A stretch of 13,318 nt of DNA from an uncultured Actinomycetes bacterium (lineage in GTDB: Bacteria > Actinomycetota > Actinomycetes > Nanopelagicales > Nanopelagicaceae), in contig CALMJB010000083.1 in assembly GCA_937864205.1 (NCBI GenBank), positions 1 to 13,318 of the forward strand. Direction: 5' to 3'. This document shows positions 1-6,673 of this stretch, one piece after another. Within the stretch, counting starts at the first letter, position 1; each line of letters starts with the position of its first letter. Position numbers and translations under genes: made by a program. The notes under the pieces are model-generated. The model was not told the DNA's origin and made no database searches. It saw only the letters and a list, made by a program, of their open reading frames with translations.

Positions 1-1137
1 AGGTATTTGGTAACAATTGAGATTGCGCTTCTTGCAGTTATTACTTTTCTTGGCAGTTGGTTATCAAATATCAAACCACCAAACACTGCTTCGAAAATTC
101 AGGTAGCAGATCCGGCACTTTCAATCGTTGGAATCAACATGCCAAAAACCCCAACTTTAAATCGGGTTTTTTGGGCTTATCAAGCAGATGGGGTGATTTT
201 AGGAATTTTGATTTTCGCAGTAGCTCTATATGTTCGTGGGGTTTTAACTTTGAGTCGACGCGGCGATAAATGGCCCGTAAGTCGAACGATATTTTTTGCA
301 ATCGGAGTCTCGTTAGTGGATTTTGCTACCAGTGGTGGCATTGGCGTTTATGCAAATTTTGCATTTTCATTCCACATGATGGCGCACATGATTATCGGAA
401 TGATTGCACCGATTGCAATCGTTTTAGGCGCACCAATAACTTTGGCATTGCGAACTTTGCCTATTGGCCGGATTAAAGATGAGCGGGGTATTCGGGGCAT
501 ATTTATTGTCTTTCTACATTCGCCATTTGCAAAAATAATTTCAAATCCAGTGATAGCGCTGGCTATATTTGATGGCTCACTCTTTGTTTTATATTTCACT
601 AATCTATTTGGCGATTTAATGGGTGCGCACGTTGGGCATCTGTTCATGAATTTACACTTCCTATTAGCCGGAATCTTATTTTTTCAAGTAATAATCGGGA
701 CCGATCCACTTCCGATTACGGTGCCACATATTTTAAAAATTGTGATTTTGTTTGCGGCCATGAGTATTCACGCCTTTTTTTCAATCGGAATACTTTCAGC
801 GACTACACAATTAGATGGTGGATATTTTCAAAGATTGAACCGTCCCTGGTGGACCGACTACTTAGCAGATCAAAAATTAGGTGGATCAATCGGTTGGGCT
901 TTGAGCGAAATTCCAATTTTGCTCGCGCTTATTGCAGTGTTTGTGCAATGGGTGAAAAGTGATCGCAATGAAACTCGGCGAATAGATAGAGCTTCAGAGC
1001 GGGCTGCGGCAATGGGAGAAGATGATGAATTAGCACGGTACAACAAATACTTAGCGCGCCTTTCAATGCAAGATAATCAAATAATCGAACAATCCAAGGA
1101 AGGCAAGAAACCTAGAAAAACTGGTCGATCAAGTTAA
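1..1137 (+). CDS. CtaG-type cytochrome c oxidase assembly / copper membrane protein, 3' part
   Basis: The reading frame is open from the first base, so the gene starts upstream; 378 residues are visible. It is a polytopic membrane protein of the caa3_CtaG family, involved in delivering copper for cytochrome oxidase assembly. Family signatures are visible: a helix with FHMMAHM followed by APIAIVLGAPITLALR, and later a GHLFMNLHF histidine helix followed by GTDPLP. The His and Met residues on these helices are the likely copper ligands. The first ~20 visible residues form a hydrophobic helix resembling the last helix of a CopD domain, so the complete gene is probably a CopD-CtaG fusion as in many actinobacteria (inference; the CopD part is outside). 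The last ~65 residues are a charged cytoplasmic tail. A TTG at 7 could be read as a start, but the homology-like context and open upstream frame argue against it. Transcribed codirectionally with the dehydrogenase 40 bp downstream. Confidence 0.82.
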   Translation, partial: RYLVTIEIALLAVITFLGSWLSNIKPPNTASKIQVADPALSIVGINMPKTPTLNRVFWAYQADGVILGILIFAVALYVRGVLTLSRRGDKWPVSRTIFFAIGVSLVDFATSGGIGVYANFAFSFHMMAHMIIGMIAPIAIVLGAPITLALRTLPIGRIKDERGIRGIFIVFLHSPFAKIISNPVIALAIFDGSLFVLYFTNLFGDLMGAHVGHLFMNLHFLLAGILFFQVIIGTDPLPITVPHILKIVILFAAMSIHAFFSIGILSATTQLDGGYFQRLNRPWWTDYLADQKLGGSIGWALSEIPILLALIAVFVQWVKSDRNETRRIDRASERAAAMGEDDELARYNKYLARLSMQDNQIIEQSKEGKKPRKTGRSS

Positions 1138-1165
1138 GAAATGATTTAAATCTGCACCTTGCGAA

Positions 1166-1171
1166 TATGAT
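1166..1171 (+). promoter_or_regulatory. -10 element (TATGAT) of a probable leaderless acyl-CoA dehydrogenase transcript
   Basis: TATGAT, one mismatch from TATAAT, lies exactly 6 bases before the ATG at 1178, which would put the transcription start on the A of the start codon. There is no Shine-Dalgarno sequence between it and the ATG. No convincing -35 was found (only TTTAAA at 1145-1150, spaced 15). The same geometry recurs upstream of several other genes here. Confidence 0.6.
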
Positions 1172-1177
1172 TTAGAC

Positions 1178-2317
1178 ATGGATGCATTGTTTGCCCCCGA
1201 GTATGAAGAGTTACGTTCAGTAGTTTCATCACTTGCTGAGAAACAAATTGCACCGCATGCGGCTGATGTAGATCAAAACTCTCGTTATCCAATTGAAGCC
1301 GCCAAAGCTTTACAAGATGCCGGATTAGCCGCGGCACATGTTCCAGTTGAGTATGGTGGACAAGGAGCTGATGCATTAGCAACAGTGATAATCATTGAAG
1401 AGGTCGCCAGGTTTTGTGCGGCATCTTCATTAATTCCAGCGGTAAATAAATTAGGTTCAGTGCCCGTTTTATTGGCTGGTAATTCTGCGCAAAAACAAAA
1501 ATACTTAACTGCGTTAGCAAAAGGGCAAGGTTTTTCTTACTGCCTATCTGAATCTGAAGCCGGTTCAGATGCGGCTGCCATGAAGACTAAAGCGGTTAAA
1601 GATGGGAATGATTGGGTTTTATCCGGCAGCAAGAAATGGATTTCAAATGCCGGAATCTCTGATTTCTACACGGTGCTGGCAAGCACCGATTCCAGCAAAG
1701 GCGCAAAAGGAATTTCAGCATTTATAGTTGAAAAAAGTGATTCCGGAATTTCATTTGGTGCACCTGAAAAGAAGATGGGATTTAAAGGTTCGCCAACTCG
1801 GGAGGTTTATTTTGACCAAGTTCGATTGCCAGCAGATCGATTGCTCGGCACTGAAGGGGCTGGCTTTTCTCTGGCAATGCAAACGTTAGATCACACTCGA
1901 ATCACAATTGCTGCCCAAGCGGTTGGAATTGCGCAAGGGGCATTTGAGATTGCCAAGAAATATGCACACGAGCGCAAACAGTTTGGAAAAGAGATTTTTG
2001 ATTTCCAAGCGGTGCAATTTATGTTGGCAAATATGGCGATGCAAATAGCAGCAGCTCGGCAACTGACTTATGCCGCAGCGGTAAAAAGTGAACGAGCTGA
2101 AGCGGATTTAACCTTTTATTCGGCAGCCTGCAAATGTTTTGCAACCGATGTGGCGATGAATGTGACTACTGACGCTGTACAAGTTTTGGGTGGATACGGA
2201 TACGTAAATGATTATCCAGTCGAACGAATGATGCGCGATGCAAAATTAACCCAAATTTATGAAGGCACAAATCAGATTCAAAGATTAGTGATGGCTCGTA
2301 ACTTAGAAACTTTGTAA
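1178..2317 (+). CDS. Acyl-CoA dehydrogenase (FAD-dependent)
   Basis: A 379-residue protein, the full normal length for the family. It oxidises an acyl-CoA to the trans-2-enoyl-CoA and passes electrons to electron-transfer flavoprotein, in fatty-acid or branched-chain amino-acid breakdown. All three family regions are present: an N-terminal helical domain (about 1-118), the middle beta domain beginning with the signature around CLSESEAGSD (122-131), and a C-terminal helical domain with QVLGGYGY (335-342). The catalytic base is probably Glu362 in IYEGT, the position used by short/medium-chain enzymes. Chain-length specificity cannot be read from the sequence. The ATG at 1178 fits the family N-terminus and has a TATGAT box 6 bases upstream. 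Its stop codon lies 2 bp from the stop of the convergent cyclo-ligase gene, leaving no room for a conventional terminator. Confidence 0.93.
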   Translation: MDALFAPEYEELRSVVSSLAEKQIAPHAADVDQNSRYPIEAAKALQDAGLAAAHVPVEYGGQGADALATVIIIEEVARFCAASSLIPAVNKLGSVPVLLAGNSAQKQKYLTALAKGQGFSYCLSESEAGSDAAAMKTKAVKDGNDWVLSGSKKWISNAGISDFYTVLASTDSSKGAKGISAFIVEKSDSGISFGAPEKKMGFKGSPTREVYFDQVRLPADRLLGTEGAGFSLAMQTLDHTRITIAAQAVGIAQGAFEIAKKYAHERKQFGKEIFDFQAVQFMLANMAMQIAAARQLTYAAAVKSERAEADLTFYSAACKCFATDVAMNVTTDAVQVLGGYGYVNDYPVERMMRDAKLTQIYEGTNQIQRLVMARNLETL

Positions 2318-2319
2318 AT

Positions 2320-2931
2320 CTATTTAAGTTCTAAAAATTTGTTAGGTGTTAAAACCGCATCTACTTTTTGGTCATGCTCTTCAGTTGGAATCTTATTTTG
2401 TAAGAACTCATCCTCAAAGACGACGGCAACCTTAAATGCCTTTGAAACTTTCAATACTCGATCATAGAAAGCGCCACCCTGACCTAATCGATTTCCATAA
2501 ATATCAACTGCCAATGCCGGTGCTATGACTACATCAAATACTGGTTGTGGTGTAACAATTTCGATTGGCTCAGAAAACTTGCCTCTTATTTGTAACTCTT
2601 GATCGCGACCTGAATACTCTCCCCAATTTAGTAATTCACCATCAACTCTTGGTATAAAAGTTTTTAAACCAGTTGCCCTTAGCTTTGTGGAAACTTGGTT
2701 TACATCTGGCTCGGTATTTGTCGGCAGAAAAATCGCGATTTTTTGTGCCGATTTCAATTTTGGATGATTGATTAAATTAGAAATTGCATCATCTTGAAAA
2801 ATAATTTTCGCGTTATTTAAAGATTGTGCCCTACGTTTTATTCGAATCTGCTCACGTAGCTGCGATTTTTCCAGTCTGATTTTTTGAATCATCTCAACGC
2901 TACCGCCATCTTGCGAATCTTGGGCAACCAT
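2320..2931 (-). CDS. 5-formyltetrahydrofolate cyclo-ligase
   Basis: Converts 5-formyl-THF to 5,10-methenyl-THF with ATP, recovering folate trapped as the 5-formyl form; cytoplasmic. With the ATG at 2931 it has 203 residues (family about 180-200). Visible signatures: an N-terminal basic region where KSQLREQIRIKRR aligns with the usual KxxLRxxxxxxR pattern, IAIFLPTNTEPDV for the substrate-site strand, DVVIAPALAVD, and the ATP-binding loop GNRLGQGGAFYDR (146-158), followed by IPTEEHDQKVDAVLTP near the end. Two ATGs are possible: 2931, with TAACCT 7 bases upstream (leaderless geometry), or 2892 (190 residues), closer to the core but with no Shine-Dalgarno sequence. The frame stays open further upstream to 3246, but that stretch is antisense to the MoeA-like gene and is not family-like. 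In many actinobacteria this gene is divergent from galU; here it faces the MoeA-like gene directly. Confidence 0.88.
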   Translation of the reverse strand: MVAQDSQDGGSVEMIQKIRLEKSQLREQIRIKRRAQSLNNAKIIFQDDAISNLINHPKLKSAQKIAIFLPTNTEPDVNQVSTKLRATGLKTFIPRVDGELLNWGEYSGRDQELQIRGKFSEPIEIVTPQPVFDVVIAPALAVDIYGNRLGQGGAFYDRVLKVSKAFKVAVVFEDEFLQNKIPTEEHDQKVDAVLTPNKFLELK

Positions 2932-2936
2932 TTGGA

Positions 2937-2942
2937 TAAGGT
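2937..2942 (+). promoter_or_regulatory. -10 element (TAAGGT) for the MoeA-like gene
   Basis: TAAGGT matches TAnnnT and ends exactly 6 bases before the GTG at 2949, so the predicted transcript starts on the start codon. The AAGG within it could alternatively act as a Shine-Dalgarno sequence 7 bases from the GTG if transcription began further upstream. It forms one half of a symmetric element shared with the divergent cyclo-ligase gene. Confidence 0.5.
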
Positions 2943-2944
2943 TA
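2939..2944 (-). promoter_or_regulatory. -10 element (TAACCT) for the 5-FCL gene, overlapping the opposite-strand -10
   Basis: Read on the minus strand the bases are TAACCT, matching TAnnnT, and end 7 bases before the ATG at 2931. They overlap the plus-strand hexamer at 2937-2942 by four bases, so the eight bases TAAGGTTA carry a -10 on each strand. No -35 could be recognised for either direction. Confidence 0.45.
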
Positions 2945-2948
2945 TTGG

Positions 2949-3899
2949 GTGAATTTAATTGGAGATGCCGATTTGTTACCGGCCGAAGCAGCACTGGCGC
3001 TAATTCTTGAAGCGGTACAACCGTTGGCTCCGCTCGATCTTCCATTATTAGATGCTCATGGTGCGACACTCGCTTCCAATTTGCTGATTGATGATGAGGT
3101 GATTTTGCCGGCGGGTAAACGAATCGGACCAAAAGAGATTGGCATGGCAGCCAGTTTTGGCCTAGATCATTTGCCGGCCAGACCTCATCCACGAGTGGTG
3201 GTTCTCTCAGCCGGTGCGGATTTGGTTTCACCTGGATCCTCAACAATCAACTTAAAAAATCGAGAATCTGATTTTGAACCAGAATTTGAAAGTAATTCGT
3301 GGATGCTAACCACGCTTGCTCGAGAAATTGGTGCAAAAAGTTTTCGAGTTCACACGATTGCCAAAGATCCGCAGAATCTTAAATTAATTATCGAAGATCA
3401 ATTAGTGCGAGCTGATTTATTGGTGATTAGCGGGGAGGAAAACGATGAGTCATTCTCGCTCATTAGCGATGTATTAATGCAATTAGGGGAAATACGAGTA
3501 TTTCGAACCTCAGAACAAGCAAATGTCCGTTTTAATTTTGGCCAAATTGGAATAGATAAAGTGCCGGTGTTGACTTTGCCTGGTGAACCTATTGTCAATT
3601 TTCTTTCAGGCTTGCTATTTGTAAAACCATTAATTGAACGAATGTTGAACCTGAAAAGTCAAAGCAATAAAAAAATTAATATAAAAGCATCTACAAGTTT
3701 TGATTTACCATCAAATAATGGCAATTCTGCTTTTGCAAACTTAATTCCGGTAGTAATAAATAGTTCCGGAGCAATTGAAATTCTCAATAACGTTGAAGAC
3801 TTCTCAATTTTTGTAAAAGCCACCCATCTTTTAAAAGTTTCTGATCTGGCTAAGCCGATTAAAACTGGAGATTTACTAGAACTGATTGAATTAGATTAA
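2949..3899 (+). CDS. Degenerate MoeA / gephyrin-like protein (Glp-like), lacking the domain II region
   Basis: Related to MoeA, the enzyme that inserts molybdenum into molybdopterin, but 316 residues instead of about 400. Residues 12-48 match the usual start of domain I (EAALALILEAVQPLAPLDLP, then LLDAHGATLAS). The sequence then jumps to VILPAGKRIGPKEIG, which in MoeA comes after domain II, so the DNSAMDGYA motif and domain II (roughly 100 residues) are absent. Domain III (about 82-232) keeps its fold pattern, but STGDE is SAGAD, GGVSxGxxD is GEENDESFS, the KPGKP segment is gone and LPGNP is LPGEP. Residues about 240-316 look like domain IV. Moco synthesis activity is therefore unlikely. The neighbours, RimJ-like and SepX/GlpR-like, match the locus of the corynebacterial division protein Glp. 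Start is GTG 2949 (stop in frame at 2937); TTG 2973 with GGAG 8 bases upstream is an alternative. Confidence 0.8.
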   Translation: MNLIGDADLLPAEAALALILEAVQPLAPLDLPLLDAHGATLASNLLIDDEVILPAGKRIGPKEIGMAASFGLDHLPARPHPRVVVLSAGADLVSPGSSTINLKNRESDFEPEFESNSWMLTTLAREIGAKSFRVHTIAKDPQNLKLIIEDQLVRADLLVISGEENDESFSLISDVLMQLGEIRVFRTSEQANVRFNFGQIGIDKVPVLTLPGEPIVNFLSGLLFVKPLIERMLNLKSQSNKKINIKASTSFDLPSNNGNSAFANLIPVVINSSGAIEILNNVEDFSIFVKATHLLKVSDLAKPIKTGDLLELIELD

Positions 3900-3904
3900 G
3901 AAAA

Positions 3905-4462
3905 ATGTCAGTGCGATTAATCGGTCAAGAAATTTTCTTAAAACCTATTTCATTTTTTGATAAGTCTGCATGGGATGAAGTACGCAGCCGCAATCAAGAC
4001 TGGTTGATTCCGTGGGAAGCCACTAAGCCCAAAGTTGATCAGATTCCGACTATTCCATCTTTTTTACAAATGGTGCGGGTGCTCAATAAAGAGAAGCGAG
4101 CTGGCCGCTCGATTTCATTTGGGATTTTTTTAAAAGGTGAAAAAAGATTCATTGGGCAAATAACTTTAGGAGCAATAACTTATGGTGCACTTCGTGGTGC
4201 TCACATCGGATACTGGATTGATGAAAGATTTGCCGGCAGAGGGTTCACAACTTCTGCAGTGAAAATGGTTTCAGATTACGCATTCGAAAAGCTGAAATTA
4301 CATAGAATTGAAATTGCAATGCGCCCCGAGAATGAAGCGTCGCAAAAGGTTGCAATCAAAGCAGGATATAAGTTTGAAGGTGAACGTAAAAACTTTTTAC
4401 ATATCGCAGGTCAATGGCGAGATCACATGGTCTTCGTTTTGGAGAACCCAAAAATTCAATAG
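3905..4462 (+). CDS. RimJ/RimL-type GNAT N-acetyltransferase
   Basis: A 185-residue single-domain GNAT of the RimJ/RimL subgroup, which transfers acetyl from acetyl-CoA to a protein N-terminal amine; the actual substrate cannot be told from sequence. The acetyl-CoA pyrophosphate loop is visible as ERFAGRGFTTSA (107-118), preceded by the beta strand AHIGYWID. It is followed by HRIEIAMRPENEASQKVAIKAGYKFEGE, the pattern N-x-x-S-x-x-V-x-x-K-x-G-[YF]-x-x-E-G typical of the subgroup. The ATG lies 5 bp after the stop of the MoeA-like gene, so the two are probably cotranscribed. A TAGATT hexamer 7 bases upstream (3892-3897) could give an extra leaderless start, but it falls inside the upstream stop region and may be chance. 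The gene keeps its usual actinobacterial place between a MoeA homologue and SepX/GlpR. Confidence 0.88.
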   Translation: MSVRLIGQEIFLKPISFFDKSAWDEVRSRNQDWLIPWEATKPKVDQIPTIPSFLQMVRVLNKEKRAGRSISFGIFLKGEKRFIGQITLGAITYGALRGAHIGYWIDERFAGRGFTTSAVKMVSDYAFEKLKLHRIEIAMRPENEASQKVAIKAGYKFEGERKNFLHIAGQWRDHMVFVLENPKIQ

Positions 4463-4513
4463 ATTTGTTACGACAATTAGGGTCAAATCCCCAATATTGG
4501 CCACATTTAGATT

Positions 4514-4519
4514 TATTGT
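4514..4519 (+). promoter_or_regulatory. Possible -10 element (TATTGT) for the SepX/GlpR-like gene
   Basis: TATTGT fits TAnnnT and ends 8 bases before the ATG at 4528, in the 65-bp gap after the GNAT gene. No Shine-Dalgarno sequence precedes that ATG. A second candidate, TAGATT, sits at 4508-4513. The region is T-rich, so chance matches are likely. Confidence 0.3.
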
Positions 4520-4527
4520 TTGCTTTC

Positions 4528-5325
4528 ATGGCGTCAGGAATCATCTATCTGATAATCCTTGGAATGTGGGTCGCCTATTTCTTACCTCAGTGGTTAATGA
4601 ATCACGAAGTTAAATCTGGCAAGTCAATAGATCGATATAAGAATGCAATGGCGGTAGTAGCTGAACAGCACAGCATTGCTGGACATAAGGTGACTGAGAT
4701 TTCAAATTATGAAGTGGAAGCTGAATCTGATTTAAATAAGAGTAATTCTGGCAAGTTTTTTCAACGCAGATTAGTTTTTGTAACTTTACTCAGCACGCAA
4801 GTAATTTCCTTAGTTGGTGGTTCGCTGGCATTACTTGATTGGACTATTTCAGCTTTGCCGGCGACCGGATTATTAATTTACGTTTTTCATGTTCGTCGGG
4901 CTGCGCACAAATCACAAGAGCGAATTAGAAGACTTAAGGCGATTGAGAAAATCACTCATGCAAACTTGGCAAATGCCGAACATGAATTGATTAATACTGT
5001 AAATCAAATTGCCGAAGCGAGAATTCAAAATAAGTATCGAGAAGAGACCGCGGAAATTGCCCGTAAAGCGGTAACGGTAGTTGCAAAATCAGGAGCAAGT
5101 TGGCAACCGAACGCAGTGCCAAAACCAACTTATACAACCGCACCTAAAGCAATCACTCCTCAGCGCACAATTGATCAATCATCTGTAACGCAAAGCAAAC
5201 AGCCGTTATGGCAATCAGAGCAAGAGTTAATTGATCAACTTTTAAATCAAAAACCAGAAAAACCTAAATCTGTGCAACCAGATCTGTTTGATCAAAAGCA
5301 GTCTGGCAGTGCGGTAAACGAATAA
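4528..5325 (+). CDS. SepX/GlpR-like membrane protein (actinobacterial division-associated)
   Basis: 265 residues from the ATG at 4528. Layout: a first membrane helix (about 4-20) ending in YFLPQWL, then a conserved-looking juxtamembrane stretch with DRYKNAMAVV (35-44), an acidic linker, a hydrophobic pair of helices or hairpin (about 82-121), a basic charged segment likely to be coiled coil (about 123-180), and a Pro/Thr/Gln-rich tail to 265. The short N-terminus followed by the helix and a YLxPxWL-type motif is characteristic of SepX (Streptomyces) / GlpR (Corynebacterium), which act at the division site; GlpR is the receptor of the MoeA-like protein Glp. The MoeA-like and GNAT genes just upstream complete that conserved locus. 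The frame is open back to an ATG at 4414, but the extra 38 residues overlap the GNAT gene and do not match the family N-terminus. The stop codon directly abuts the stop of the convergent pmt gene. Confidence 0.78.
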   Translation: MASGIIYLIILGMWVAYFLPQWLMNHEVKSGKSIDRYKNAMAVVAEQHSIAGHKVTEISNYEVEAESDLNKSNSGKFFQRRLVFVTLLSTQVISLVGGSLALLDWTISALPATGLLIYVFHVRRAAHKSQERIRRLKAIEKITHANLANAEHELINTVNQIAEARIQNKYREETAEIARKAVTVVAKSGASWQPNAVPKPTYTTAPKAITPQRTIDQSSVTQSKQPLWQSEQELIDQLLNQKPEKPKSVQPDLFDQKQSGSAVNE

Positions 5326-6627
5326 TTAAATCCAACTTTTTAGCCACATTAATTTCAGCCAGGCTGCATATGGGATGTTTAAACCCATGAAAATCGGTAG
5401 AAAATAAAGGTAATTAGCGGCGATTATTGCCACAATCGTTATAGGTAACCACAGGGTGAAAAGTTCAGATTCTGGCTTTAAATTTTTAATACGATTTATT
5501 AGATAACCAACTGCAAGTATTAAAAACGGTAAAAAAGTTATTGAATAGAAGTAAAAGGTAGTTCGATGGCTGAGCAAAAGCCACGGCAGATACAAGCTGG
5601 TAATTGGTGCTAAGACCAAAATCGCTAACTTTGTTTTGAATCGAAATAACTCATAAATTAGCAAAAATAGCGACACTCCAGCGATCCACCAAAGCACGGG
5701 GGTGCCAAGCGCCAGTATTTCTTGGGCACATTTGCTGGCGCCACAACTTTTTCCCAATGTCTCTGACTCAAAGTAAAACGAGGTGGGCCGGCGCAACCAT
5801 AACCAACCGAAAGGGTTGGCGCTGTATGGATGTGGCTGCGTGAGATTTCGATGAAAGGAAAGTATTTCCAGATGGTAGTTCCAAAGTGATAGCAATGGAT
5901 TTGTTGAATTATTTCTCTTCCATCCGGTTGAAGTGAAGAACCAACCTGACCAACTTAAAACATATGTAATTAACGGAATTAAAAAGTAATTACGGAATTG
6001 AACCAATAGATATACAAAATCAAATTCTTTTAACTTCATCATTACATAGATTTTGTAAAGTGCGAATATAAAAATTGCTGTAAATATAAAGGCGCCGTTC
6101 CATTTCACAGAACCGGCCAACCCAATTGATATACCAGCTAAAGCATGTTTTTGCTGCAGCCAGAATAAAACCGCTAAAACTAGGAAAAAAGTTAAAAAGA
6201 TATCTAGCAATGCAGTTCTCGACATCACTAAAGCTAGTCCATCAACTGCCAGTAATAGTGCACAGATATTTGCGATAAAACTAGATTTAAAGAGCCTTAA
6301 AGCAATCAGATAAATTAATGGGACTAATGCAGTTCCAAATACAGCAGCACTAATACGCCAACCAAATTCATTATTGCCAAATATTTGGATTCCAACACCA
6401 ATCAACCACTTGCCCAATGGTGGATGCACAATGAATTCGCCGCTTAATGGCTGACCAGATAGTTCAACACCATGCCTGATTAAACTGTTTGCATTTTTTA
6501 CGTAATAGACCTCATCAAAAATATAACCTTTTGGCTGGCTGAGATTCCAAATTCGATTTACCAAAGCGGCGACTGTAATCAGGATGATAGTTAGATTATT
6601 GGTGATCAAACTTAAGCGAGTTCTCAC
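5326..6627 (-). CDS. Polyprenyl-phosphate-mannose:protein O-mannosyltransferase (GT39)
   Basis: A 433-residue polytopic membrane glycosyltransferase that moves mannose from polyprenyl-phosphate-mannose to Ser/Thr of proteins leaving the cell through the membrane. PMT-family signatures are seen in order: a first helix followed by the extracytoplasmic FDEVYYVKNA loop (catalytic Asp-Glu, near residues 38-39), HPPLGKWLIG, the MSRTALLDIFL helix, WNGAFIFT, a loop with two cysteines (SCGASKC), ILALGTPVLWW, and HRTTFYFYSITFLPFLILAVGYL near the end. It is shorter than the roughly 500-residue mycobacterial and corynebacterial homologues, though all main motifs survive. The start is GTG 6627, with TAGGCT 6 bases upstream and no Shine-Dalgarno sequence. 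It is divergent from rsmI, an arrangement common in actinobacteria, and convergent with the SepX/GlpR-like gene with no bases between the stop codons. Confidence 0.9.
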   Translation of the reverse strand: MRTRLSLITNNLTIILITVAALVNRIWNLSQPKGYIFDEVYYVKNANSLIRHGVELSGQPLSGEFIVHPPLGKWLIGVGIQIFGNNEFGWRISAAVFGTALVPLIYLIALRLFKSSFIANICALLLAVDGLALVMSRTALLDIFLTFFLVLAVLFWLQQKHALAGISIGLAGSVKWNGAFIFTAIFIFALYKIYVMMKLKEFDFVYLLVQFRNYFLIPLITYVLSWSGWFFTSTGWKRNNSTNPLLSLWNYHLEILSFHRNLTQPHPYSANPFGWLWLRRPTSFYFESETLGKSCGASKCAQEILALGTPVLWWIAGVSLFLLIYELFRFKTKLAILVLAPITSLYLPWLLLSHRTTFYFYSITFLPFLILAVGYLINRIKNLKPESELFTLWLPITIVAIIAANYLYFLPIFMGLNIPYAAWLKLMWLKSWI

Positions 6628-6633
6628 TTGAAG

Positions 6634-6639
6634 AGCCTA
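6634..6639 (-). promoter_or_regulatory. -10 element (TAGGCT) of a probable leaderless pmt transcript
   Basis: On the minus strand TAGGCT is followed by CTTCAA and then the GTG start at 6627, exactly the 6-base leaderless spacing. No good -35 is visible. It lies within the span of the divergent rsmI promoter, so polymerase bound at one should hinder the other. Confidence 0.5.
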
Positions 6640-6645
6640 TGGCTT

Positions 6646-6673
6646 TTGAATGCAGCAAGTCGATAACTAGACT
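6646..6673 (+). promoter_or_regulatory. Promoter of rsmI: -35 TTGAAT, 16-bp spacer, -10 TAGACT
   Basis: TTGAAT at 6646-6651 and TAGACT at 6668-6673 are separated by 16 bases. The -10 ends 6 bases before the ATG at 6680, predicting a leaderless mRNA. This is the most complete sigma-70-type promoter noticed in the window. Confidence 0.6.

Noticed and set aside
7..9. TTG as the true start of the CtaG gene
   Set aside because: The frame is open to base 1 and the first residues look like the end of a CopD domain, so this is more likely an internal codon.
2932..3246. N-terminal extension of the cyclo-ligase frame on the minus strand, up to 308 residues
   Set aside because: It is antisense to the MoeA-like coding region, has no family similarity and would run through the promoter region; the family length fits a start at 2931 or 2892.
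3892..3897. TAGATT as a -10 element for the GNAT gene
   Set aside because: Spacing of 7 is acceptable, but the bases are the last codons and stop of the preceding gene, and a 5-bp gap makes operon readthrough sufficient; kept only as a remark.
4308..4613. 101-codon plus-strand frame across the GNAT/SepX-like junction
   Set aside because: Out of frame with both recognised proteins, rich in residues typical of shifted reading, and no family resemblance.
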